This document shows, in pieces, positions 1 through 12,000 of a stretch of DNA of 35,224 nucleotides. The stretch is from the NCBI RefSeq assembly GCF_001613045.1, contig NZ_BDBP01000103.1:1-35224 (forward strand), given 5' to 3'. The notes beneath the pieces are model-generated. The model did no database searches, was not told the DNA's origin, and saw only the letters and a list, made by a program, of their open reading frames with translations. Position 1 is the first letter of the stretch. Each line of letters opens with the position of its first letter. The position numbers and the translations under genes are program-made. The stretch is from Nocardia lijiangensis NBRC 108240 (GTDB lineage Bacteria; Actinomycetota; Actinomycetes; Mycobacteriales; Mycobacteriaceae).

Positions 1-3000
1 GCCGAGCGGGGCGCGGGGCCCGACGACGCCGTGCTGGTCGCCCTGCCGCGCTCGGTGGAATCGGTGCTCGCGTTCTGGGGTGTGGTGCGTTCCGGCGCGG
101 CCTACCTACCCGTCGGCACCGGGAATCCGGCCGAGCGCGTCGCCAAGATGGCAGCGGAATGCGGTGCGCGCCTCGGTATTACGACTCGTGATCTGGCGTC
201 GCGGCTACCGGATTCGGTGGAGTGGATCTACATCGATACGGATGCGCCCGTTCTGGACGCGCTCGCATCGAGCGCCGACGGGTCGCGCCCCACTGTGGAT
301 GAGACAGCGGCAGAGGGTGATTCGACCGGATTCCGCCCGCACGGCGAGGTCCGTCTCGACCACACCGCCTACGTCGTCTTCACTTCCGGGTCGACCGGTG
401 TGCCGAAGGGCGTCGTCGTCACACACGCGGGGATCGCGGGCCTGGCCGCCGCCGTGCGCGAGGCCTACCGGCCCGAGGTCGGATCGCGCGTGTTGCACTG
501 TCTGAACCCGAGTTTCGATGCCTCCCTGCTGGAACTGCTCATTGCCTTCGGCACCGGCGCGACGATGGTGATCGGTCGTGGCGAGTCCATGGCGGGCGCC
601 GAACTGACCTCCGCGGTGGCCGATTTCGGGATCACCCAGGTGTGCTCGACGCCGGCGGTGCTGGCGACGCTGCCGGAGGGCGCGTTGGACGGCGTGGTCG
701 CGGTGTCCACCGGCGGCGAGATCTGCCCGCCGGAATTGGTGGCGCGCTTCGGTCCCGGGCGCAGGCTGGTGAACTCCTACGGGCCGTCCGAGACCACCGT
801 CGCGGCCACCTTCACCGAACCCATGGACCCGCAGCGCCCCTCCGGCATCGGCCGGCCGGTGCCCGGCGCGCGGCTGATGGTGCTCGACCGGCGGCTGCGC
901 CCGGTGCCGATCGGCACGCCTGGTGAGCTCTACATCGGCGGACCCGGCGTGGCTCGCGGTTACGCGGGACGCCAGGGCCTGACGGCGGATCGGCTGGTCG
1001 CCGACCCGTTCGGCCCACGCGGCACCCGGATGTACCGCACCGGTGACCTCGTCTGCTGGCGTTCGGCCGAACCGTTCGACGACGCGGTGCGCGCGAGTTC
1101 CGATGGCGTGGTGCTGGAATACCTGGGGCGCAGCGACTTCCAGGTCAAGCTGCGCGGAATGCGCGTCGAGCCGGGCGAAGTCGACGCGGTGCTGGATTCG
1201 CATCCCGAGGTGGAGATCGCGGTGACGGTGGTCCGCACCGGCGCCTCCGGCCGCGCGATGCTGGCATCGTATGTCGTTCCGGTGCACCGTGATTCGCAGC
1301 CCACCGAGCTGGATGTGCCGCGCCTGCGGGAGTTCTGCATGCGCAGGCTGCCGGGCCACATGGTGCCCGGCACCATCACCGTGCTGGACGCCTTGCCGCT
1401 CACCAGCAATGGCAAGGTCGATCGGCGAGCGCTGCCCGAGCCCGCGGTCGAGGCGGCGCCGCGGACGGCGGCGACGGAGGTCGAGGGCGCGCTGTGCGCG
1501 CTGTTCGCCGAGGTGCTCGGCGTGCCTGCGGTCGGGGCGGACGTCTCGTTCTTCGCGCTCGGCGGCGATTCGATCCTGTCCATCCAGCTGGTCGCGCGCG
1601 GCCGGGCGGCCGGTCTGGTGTTCTCCGCGCGTGACGTGTTCGAGCACCCGACGCCCGCCGCGCTGGCGTCGGTGGTCACCGCGCCCGGTGAGCGGGCGGT
1701 GCTGGACGAACTGCCCGGCGGCGGTGTGGGTTTCCTGCCGAGAACGCCGATCGTGGACTGGCTGCTGGAACAGCCGGGATGGCAGCGCTTCAGTCAGTCC
1801 ATGGTGCTCGCCCTGCCCGCGGGCCTGAGCGAACCCGAACTCGCGCGCACCCTCGGCGCGGTGCTGGACCGGCACGACATGTTGCGCGCCAGGGTGGTTC
1901 GCGGCGGCATGGAGGTCGCGCCGCCGGGGACGATCGCACCCGAGACGGTGCTCGTCCGGGTGCCCTGCCCCGACATCGACAGCGCCGGCACCGAATCCGT
2001 CATCGAGGCGGCCGCCGCGCGGCTGGCGCCCGATGCGGGCGTCATGGTCGCGGCGACCTGGCTGGATCCCGGCCCGGACGGCGCGGGCAGGCTCGTGCTC
2101 GTCATCCACCACCTGGCCGTCGACGCGGTGTCCTGGCGCATCCTGATCGCCGATCTGATCTCGGCCTGGGCCCAGGCGCACGCCGACGAGACGCCCGAAC
2201 TGCCGTCCGTCGGCACCTCCATGCGCACGTGGGCGCACGCACTCACCACCGCGGCGACCACCGAACCGTGGACCGCCGAGGCCGGCTACTGGTCCGCCGT
2301 GCTCGCCACCCCCGACCCGCCGCTGGGCCGCCGGGCGCTCGACCCGGCCGTCGACACCGGCGACACCCTCGACCGCCTCGAACTGAGCCTGCCCGCGGCG
2401 ACCACCGCGACGCTGCTCGACCGGCTGCCCGTCACCTATCGCTGCGGCATGGAAGAGGCGCTGCTCGCCACGCTGGCCTCGGCGCTCGCCGCACATCGCG
2501 CGGAGCCGAGTCCCACACTGGTCATGCTGGAGCGGCACGGCCGCGACGAGGCCGCGATCCCCGGCGCCGACCTTTCCCGCACCGTCGGCTGGTTCACCAG
2601 CCAGTTCCCGGTCCGGCTCGACATCGGCGACGCCGGTCCGCTGGACGCGCTCGCCGCCGTGAAGGAACAGCTGCGTGCCGTCCCGCGCGGCGGCATCGGC
2701 TTCGGCCTCCTGCGGCACTCGAACCCGCAGACCGCCGCCGTCCTCGGCGCGGCACCGCACCCGCAGCTCGGATTCAACTACCTCGGCCAGGTGGCCGAGG
2801 GCGACGCGGACGCGACGGAGAACGCGGTGCCGTGGTTGCCGGTGTCGCTCGCGGCGAGCCTCGGCGGTGGCGGCGGCGCCGAGCTGCCCGCCTCGGCGGT
2901 CCTGGCCGTCGACGCGGTGGTGGTCGACGGACCGAAAGGTTCGGCGCTGCACGCGGTGTGGCGCTACGCCTCGGCGATCGTCGACAGCGCGGAGATGGAA

Positions 3001-6000
3001 GCCCTTGCCGGGAAATGGATCTCCGCGCTCGAAGAGCTGGCGAGCCAGGTGGCCGAGCCCGATGCCGGTCGGCTGACGCCGTCGGATCTGCCCCTGGTGT
3101 CCGTCGGCCAACGACAGCTGGATGCCTGGGCCGCACGGTATCCCGCCATGGCGGACGTGTGGCCGCTCGCCCCGCTGCAACAGGGTCTGCTCTTCCACAG
3201 CCAGCTGTCGGCGGGCCGTGTCGACGAGTACTCGGTGCAGGCTGTGTTCGAATTCGACGGTGACGTGGACATCGAGCGCCTGGCGGCCGCCGCCACCGCG
3301 ACCGTGCGCGGACACGAGGCGCTGCGCACCGCGTTCGTGGCAGGCGTCGACGAGCCGGTGCAAATCGTGCTCGCCGATGTCGAGGTGCCCTGGCGCACAG
3401 TGGAAGTCGATCCCGCCGACTTCGACGCGTTCGCGGCCCGCGAGCTGGCCGCGCCGTTCGACCCTGCGCACCCGCCGCTGGTTCGTTTCGTGTGTGTGCG
3501 GTGCGGCGCGGACGACATCCGGCTGCTCGTCACGAACCACCACTTGGTGCTCGACGGCTGGTCCATGCCGCTGCTGCTCGCCGAACTGCTCGCGCGGTAC
3601 GAAACCGGCGGGGACGGCACGGGTTTCCCGCCGTCGGTCTCCTACCGCAACTACCTGGAATGGCTGACGCGCCGAGACCGGCCCGCGGCGATGGCGGCGT
3701 GGTCGGACGCGCTGGCCGGACTGCCCGGCCCGTCGCTGGTCACCGCGGGCCGCACCCCGCTGCGCACCGGCTCCGGGAAACTGGATCTGGAGTTGCCGCT
3801 CACGCCGGAGAGCGGCCTGGCCCTCCAGCGCATGGCGGCCGACCAAGGCGTCACCCTCAACACGGTGGTGCAGTGCGCATGGGGCATGCTGCTCGCCGAG
3901 CTGACCGGTGCGACCGACATCGTCTTCGGCGCAACGGTTTCCGGCCGCCCCGCCGATCTGCCCGGCGCGGAGCGAATCGTCGGCATGCTGGTCAACACCC
4001 TTCCGGTGCGCATCGCCCTCGATCCGGCCGAGCCGGTCGGCGACCTGCTGCGCCGGGTTCAGCGCGAGCAGGGCGCCCTGCTCGACCATCACACGGTGGG
4101 GCTCAACGAGATCCAGTCCGCCACCGGGCTCGGCGTGCTGTTCGACACCGCCATCGTCTACGAGTCCTATCCGGTGGACGCGGCGGCGCTGCGCAGTGCC
4201 GCCGAGCACGCGGCGCTGCGGGTGCGTGACTTCCGCGGCCGCGACGGCACCCACTACCCGCTGTCCCTGGCCGCGCACGCGCGCGACACCCTGCGGCTGA
4301 TCCTGAGCTGCGCCACCGGGTTCTTCGACGCCGCAGAGGCGGACGCGATCGGCGCGCGCCTGGTGCGGATGCTCGACCGGATGGCCGCCGATCCGGCGGG
4401 CAAGGCCGCCGCCGTGTCCGGCGTGGAGCGCGCCGACGTGATGTGCTCGCGGCCGCAGCCGATGCGGCTGCTGCCCGATCTACTGCGCTCCGGCGTGCGT
4501 CCGGGCCGGGTGGCTGTCCAATCGGACACGGTGGCGCTCGACTCCGCGGAGCTCGACGCTCGGTCGAATCGCCTGGCCCGCAAGCTCATCGCAGCTGGGG
4601 CGGGTCCCGAGACCAGGGTGCTGCTCGCGCTGCCGCGGTCGGTCGACTGGTTCGTCGCGGTCTGGGCGATCGCGAAATCCGGCGCCGCGTTCGTCCCGGT
4701 CGACATCGACCATCCCGAAGACCGTCTCGCGGCGCTCGCCACCGACAGCGCAGCGTCGCTGGGTGTTACCACCGTGGAACACCGAGATCGACTGCCCGGC
4801 ACGGTCTCCTGGTTGCTGCTCGACGATCCGGCGCTGTGGGCGGAACTGCCGGACCATTCCGACGCGCCGGTCACCGACGCCGACCGGCTGCGCCCGCTGC
4901 GCGCGGAACATCCTGCCTACCTGATCTATACCTCGGGATCCACCGGAACGCCCAAGGGCGTCATGGTGACCCACGCGGGACTCGGCGGGCTCACGGTGGG
5001 CACGGCGGCGCGCATGCGGGCCAGGCCCGGCGATCGCGTCCTGCTCAGCATGAACCCGAACTTCGACGCCGCGACACTGGTGTGGCTGTCCACCTTCTAC
5101 ACCGGCGCCACGCTGGTCGTCGCGCCTGCCGCGGCGACCGCGGGCGACGAGCTGACCTCCGTGATCGTGGCGAACGAGGTGACCCACGTCATCGCGCCCC
5201 CCGCGGTGCTGGCCACGCTCTCGACCGCCTCGTGGAACGGCGTGCGCACCGTGGTCACCGGCGGCGAGGTCTGCCCGCCCGAGCTCACCGCCCGGGTCGG
5301 CGCGGGCCGGTCGATGATGAACTCCTACGGCCCGGCCGAGGCGACCGTCGCCGCGACCTTCAGCGCGGCCCTCGTGCCCGGCGAGGTCGCGAGTCTCGGC
5401 GCACCGATGCCCGGATTCGGGCTGGTCGTGCTGGACCGTTGGCTGCGGCCCGCACCGGTCGGCACGATCGGTGAGCTCTACTTGATGGGCCCGGGCCTGG
5501 CACGCGGGTACCAGGGCCGCGCGGGGCTCACGGCCGCGCGGTTCGTGCCCACTCCGTTCGGCGCTCCCGGCGACCGGATGTACCGCACCGGCGACCTGGT
5601 CCGGCGCGTCTCGCGGAACAGCCTGGAGTACTTGGGCCGCAACGACTCCCAGGTGAAGCTGCACGGCATCCGGGTCGAGCCCGGCGAGGTCGACGCGGTG
5701 CTGCGCGCGGTGCCGGGGGTCGCGATGGCGGTTACCGTGCCGCGGCGGGGACCCACCGGTGATCTGGCGCTCGCGGCCTACGTGGCTCCGGCCGCGGGCG
5801 CCGAACTCGACGCTGCGCGGCTGCGTGACCAGCTGGTTCGTCGCCTGCCCCGCCACCTGGTGCCCGCCGCGGTGACCGTGCTGGATGTCCTGCCGGTGAC
5901 CGGCAACGGCAAGGTGGATGTGCGCGCGCTGCCCGAACCCGAGAGCGTCGCCGTGGAATACGTGGCGCCGATCGGCGTCGAGCGCGTCGTCGCCGAGGTC

Positions 6001-9000
6001 TTCGGCGCGGTGCTCGATCGACCCGGTGTCGGCGCGTTCGACGACTTCTTCGCCCTCGGCGGCGATTCGCTGTCCGCGACCAGGGTGACCGCCCGGCTCG
6101 GCGCCGCACTGGACATCCAGGTTCCGGTCCGGCTGCTGTTCGAGGCGCCGACGGTGCGCGCGCTGGCGGCCCGGCTGCCCGCGGCGGGCGACGGCGCGCG
6201 GCCGAGCATCGGGCCTCGCTCCGGTCCACGCCCCGAGCGGATTCCGCTCGCGCCCGCCCAGCAGCGGATGTGGTTCGTCAACCAGTACGACCCGGCGTCC
6301 GGCGCGTACAACATCCCCGCGGTGCTGCGCCTGCGCGGCGACCTGAACATCGCCGCCCTGCGCTCGGCGCTGTCGGATATGCTGGCCAGGCACGAGGCAC
6401 TGCGCACCGTGTACCCGGCGCGCGACGGTGTCGGCTACCAGGTGGTGCTGCCGCCGGATGCGCTGGAACTGGACCCGGAGCCGACGGCGATCGCGGCGGA
6501 CGAGCTGCCCGCCGCGGTAGCAGACTGCGTCACAACGGGTTTCGATGTGGCCGCGGAGGTCCCGTTGCGGCTGCGCCTGTTCCGCGTCGCCGCCGACGAG
6601 CACGTCCTGGTCGTGGTGGTGCACCACATCAGCGCCGACGGTTTCTCCATGGGCCCGCTCGCCAGGGACGTGCTCGCCGCCTACGCGGCGCGTTCCCACG
6701 GCGCGGTCCCGGATTGGACCGAATTGCCGGTGCAGTACGCCGATTACACGCTCTGGCAGCGGGAACGGCTGGGTTCCTCCGACGACCCGGCCTCGATGCT
6801 CACCGGTCAGCTGGACTACTGGACCACCACACTGAGCGGCCTGCCGGACCGCCTGGAACTGCCCGCCGACCGGCCACGTCCGGCCATCCCGTCGCTGCGC
6901 GCGGGCACCGTGCTGCGCACCGTCGACGCCGAAGTGGCCGCCGCGCTGGACGAACTCGGCCGCGCCAACCAGAGTTCGCTGTTCATGGTGCTGCACGCCA
7001 CGCTGGCGGCCCTGTTCGCCAGGCTCAGCGGCACACCGGATATCGCGATCGGCACGCCGGTCGCCGGTCGCGGCGCGGCCGAATTGGACGATGTGGTCGG
7101 CATGTTCGTCAACACCGTCGTGCTGCGCACCGAGATCGACCCCGCCACGTCGTTCGCCGAACTGCTCGGCAGGACGCGGCGCACCGATCTCGACGCCTTC
7201 GCACACGCCGACATCCCGTTCGAAAGCCTCGTCGACGTGCTCGATCCCGCCCGCTCGGCGGCCAGGCACCCGCTGGTCCAGGTCATGCTGGTGTTCCAGA
7301 ATCTCGCGCCGGTGGAACTCACGCTGCCCGATCTGCACGTGGCCGCGGTGGAGCTGGAACAGCAGAGCCTGCGTTTCGACCTGAGCGTCACGGTGGCGCC
7401 GGACGAGACATCCGGCCTGACGGTCCGCTTCGGTTACGCCACAGATCTTTTCGATCACGACACCGTCGACCGGCTCGCGGACCGCTGGCTGCGGCTGCTG
7501 CGTGCCGTCGTGGCGGATCCCGAGGCGCCGGTGGGCGATGTCGACCTGCTCGACCCGGAAGAGCGTACGGCCCTTGCAATCCCGGCCTGCCCTCTTATGG
7601 CTGAGCCGATCGTGCTGTCGCGGTTGCTCGCGGACGCGGCGGAGGCGAACCCGGACGGTGTCGCGGTGATCGACGGCGTCACCCGGCTCACCTACCGCGA
7701 ACTCGACGAGCATGCCAATCGATTGGCGCGGGTACTCATCGGCGCGGGAGCGGGCCCGGAGGGGCTGGTCGCGATCGCCATCCGGCGCTCGCTGGACGCG
7801 GTGCTCGCGGTGTGGGCGGTGGCCAAGACCGGCGCCGCGTTCGTGCCGATCGACCCCGCCTACCCGGCCGAGCGGATCACCCAGATCCTGGACGATTCCG
7901 GAGCGCGGCTCGGGGTCACGGTCCGCGAGGTCGCGCCGTCGCTGCCGGGCTCGGGATTCGACGATTCCGCGCAGACCTCCGGCGAGCCACCGGTGCACTG
8001 GCTCGCGCTGGACGATCCGGGCACGACCGATCTGGTGAGTTCGACCGCCGGTGCGCCGATCGCCGCCACCGAACGGACGGCACCGGTGCGCTGGCAGAAC
8101 CCGGCCTACGTCATCTTCACCTCGGGTTCCACCGGGCGGCCGAAAGGTGTCGTCGTCACCCACGAAGGCCTGGCGAATCTGACCGTCGCCCAACGTGATC
8201 GGATGCGCATCACGGCGGACTCGCGGGTGCTCGCCGTGGCGTCTCCGAGCTTCGACGCCGCGGTGCTCGAGCTGCTCATGGCCGTCGGCGCAGGCGCCAC
8301 GCTCGTGATCGCCGGTCCCACCGCCTACGGCGGGCCGGAACTCGGTGAACTGCTTGCCCGCGAGCGTGTTTCGCATATCGCCCTCACGCCCTCGGCGCTG
8401 GGCTCGGTCGATGCCGCGGCACTCGGCCCCGAACCCGCGCTGCGCGCGATCATCACCGGCGGCGAGCCGTGCCCGCCGGAACTGGTCGAGCAGTGGGCCG
8501 CACCGGATCGCCTGCATTTCAACGACTACGGCCCCACCGAGGCCACGATCTGGGCGACCGGCAGCCAACCCCTGCGGCCCGGCGACGAGATCACCATCGG
8601 CGGCCCGGCCCCGGGCCTCGCGGTCCGCGTCCTCGACGAGCGGCTGCACCCGGTGCCGGACGGCGTCGTCGGCGAACTGTATCTATCCGGCCATGCCCTC
8701 GCGCGCGGCTACCACGGCCGATCCGCACTGACCGCGTCCCGATTCGTCGCCGACCCCTACGGCACACCGGGCGAACGCATGTACCGCACCGGCGACCTGG
8801 TGCGCAGGCGCGACGGCGCACTGGACTACCTGGGCCGCGGCGACCTACAGGTAAAGCTGCGCGGATTGCGCATCGAGCTCGGCGAGATCGAGTCGGCCCT
8901 GGCGAGCGACCCCGCGGTGCATCAGGCGGCGGTAACGGTGTACACCGATCCGGCCGTGGGCGAGCTGCTGGTCGGCTACGTGGTGCCGCACGGGGTGAAG

Positions 9001-12000
9001 CCTCTGGACGCCGCGGCGCACGATGGCGAGGCGCTCGACGCCGAAGCGCGCGGTGCGGACGCGGACGGTGCGGAGGCGCTCGACGCGGACGCTCGTCAGG
9101 CGGAGGGGCACGGCGTGGAGGCGCGTGAGGCGAAGGCGCCCGAGACTGGGGCGCTCGGTACGGAGGCACGCGCGGCCAAGCCTCTGGACGCCGAGGTGCG
9201 GGACGCGCATGCGTTCGGCGTGGAGACGCGTGAGGCTGAGGCAGTTGATGCTGGGGCGCGCGAGGCGGAGGCTCTCGATACGGAAGCGCGCGAGGTCGGA
9301 GTGCGCAAGGCTGAGGCAGGGGAGCGTGAGGCTGAGGCAGTCGATGCCGAGGTGCTCGATGCTGAGGCGCACGGCGTGGATGCGCATGAGGCGAAGGCAG
9401 TCGATGCCGGGGCGCGTGAGGCGGAGGCGCTCGGTAGGGAGGCGCTCGAGGCCTGGACGCTCGGCGTGGAGGCGCTCGAAGCGAAGGCGCTCGATGTTGG
9501 GGCGCTCGAGGCCGGGACACACATGGCAGAGGCTGAGGCAGAGGCGCACGACGCCGAGACAGTTGACGCCGCGGCGCGTGAGGCTGAGGTAGTCGAGGCC
9601 GCGGCGCGGGACGTTGAGGCGCGCGACGCCGAGCCGTCCAAGGTCGCGGCGATCGACCTCGAGGCGCTGAAAACTTCCCTTGCCCAGCGGCTTCCGTCGT
9701 ACATGGTGCCGTCGGCGCTCGTCGTGCTGGACGCGCTGCCCCGCACCGCGAACGGCAAGCTCGACCGGCGCGCTCTCCCGGCCCCCGATATTCGCGCGGG
9801 TCGGTTCCGGGAGCCGAACTCGCCCACCGAGCGCGTCGTCGCCGAGACATTCGGCGAGCTGCTCGGCGTCGCGCGGGTGGGGCTCGACGACAACTTCTTC
9901 GCGCTCGGCGGCAATTCGCTGATCGCGACCCGGATCGCCGCCCGGCTCGGCGCCGCGCTGGACACCCGCGTTCCGGTGCGCATGGTCTTCGACGCCCCGA
10001 CCGTCGCCGAACTGGCCGTAGCGGTGCGCACCGCGGCCGCGGCCCCCGGTCCGCGACCCGGTCCGCGTCATCGTCCCGCCCGCGTTCCGCTCTCGGCGGC
10101 GCAGCGGCGGATGTGGTTCCTCAACCGCTACGACCCCGCGTCGCCGGCGCACAATGTGCCCATTGCGGTGGAGGTGGAAGGGGAACTGGATCCGGCGATC
10201 CTGCAGAGGGCGTTGATGGACGTGCTCGCCCGCCACGAGGCGCTGCGCACCGTGTATCCGGTGGACGCCGACGGCGAGCCGTATCAGGACGTCCGCGGTC
10301 TGGCGGACGCCTATGTGCCGGTGCGGATTTCCGATGCCGACCCGGACACGGTGCCGAGCCGGGTCGCCGCGGCTATCGCCAAGGGCTTCGATCTCACCGT
10401 CGAGCTCCCGATCCGCGTCTCGCTGCTGCGTCTCGGTCCGGGGCGGACGGTGCTGGTGGTCGTCATGCACCACATCGCCTCCGACGGCTGGTCGCTGGCG
10501 CCGCTGACCCGCGACGTGATGGTGGCCTTCGCGACCCGTCGCGCGGGCGCCGCGCCGCAGTGGTCGCCGCTGCCGCTGCAATACGCCGACTACGCCCTGT
10601 GGCAGCACGAACTGCTCGGCGCCGATGACGATCCTGACAGCGTCGCGCACCGGCAGCTGGAGTACTGGCGCGGCGCGCTGGACGGATTGCCCGACGTCTC
10701 GACCCTGCCGAGCGACCATCCGCGGCCCACGGTGTCCACCCACCGCGCGGGCACGGTCGATTTCCACGTCGATGCCGCTGTGCAGCAACGGATTCGGCAG
10801 CTCTGCCGGTGGCACGGCGTCAGTATCTTCATGGTCGCGCACGCCGCGCTGGCCGTGCTGCTCGGCAGGCTCTCCGAGGAGCAGGACGTGGCGATCGGCT
10901 CGGTCATCGCCGGGCGCGGCGACGGCGAACTCGACGAGCTGGTCGGCATGTTCGTCAACACACTGGTGTTGCGCAGCCGTGTGCGCCCCGAGGACCCCTT
11001 CGAAACCCTTTTGACCGCAACGAAAGACAGCGATCTGGACGCCTTCGGCAACGCCGACCTGCCGTTCGAGCGACTGGTCGAGCTGCTCGCACCGGCCCGC
11101 TCCACCGCCCACCATCCGCTGTTCCAGGTGCTGCTCGTCTTCCAGAACTTCGAGCGGGAACCGGGCGGACTGCCGGATCTCGACGTCCGTCCGCTCGAAA
11201 TGCCCACGGTGGGAGCGAAGTTCGATCTGGAGTGGATGCTCGCCGAACACTTCGACGAGGAGGGAGCGCCTGCCGGTATGCGCGGCACCCTCACCTTCGC
11301 CCTCGACTTGTTCGAGCAGTCCACCGCACAGACCTTCGCCGATCGATACGTTGAGGTGCTCGACGCCGTCACCGCGAATCCGGGCCTGCTGCTCGGTGAA
11401 CTGGACGTCACGGCCCCGCCGGGGACGGTCGTCTACGAGCCGCCGCCGAACCTGACGCAGCCCCACACCGACCTGCCCTACCGGCCGCCCGTCACCCGGA
11501 CCGAGCAGGCGGTGGTGAGCGCCTTCGAGACGGTGCTCGACGCCGACCGGGTCGGCTTGGACGACAACTTCTTCGAGCTCGGCGGCACCTCGATGGTGGC
11601 CATCCGCCTGGTCACCGAGCTGCGTGAACGACTCGGCGAAACCGTGCCTGTGCAGTGGATGTTCAGCGATCCCACGCCGGGCGCGCTGGCCCAGCGCATC
11701 GTCGAGCAGCGGGAGGCCGGGCCGGGCGGCGTGGATCCCGCGCTGCTGCCGCTACTGCCGATGCGGCCCTCGGGCAGCGGACCCGCGCTGTTCTGCGTGC
11801 ACCCGGCGATCGGATTGGCCTGGGGCTATGCGGGATTGGTTCGTCATCTGGATCCCGGCCATCCGGTGTACGGGCTGCAATCGCCCGGCGTCGCCGCCGA
11901 GCAGCCGGACATGTCGCTGACCGAACGCGCGGCACGCTACGCCGACGAGATGCAGGCCGTTCAGCCCGACGGTCCGTACCGTCTGCTCGGCTACTCGGCG

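Noticed and set aside
205..4278. Very long open frames antisense to the NRPS (also at 4480-8649 and 8845-11466 on the minus strand)
   Set aside because: They are shadows produced by high GC and codon bias. Their translations are Arg/His/Gly-rich, lack family motifs, and mirror the sense domains.
8845..9700. Leu/Arg-rich five-residue periodicity in the minus-strand frame across the A3 repeat, resembling a pentapeptide-repeat protein
   Set aside because: A 15-bp tandem repeat gives five-residue periodicity in every frame on both strands. The sense frame is the one continuous with the NRPS.
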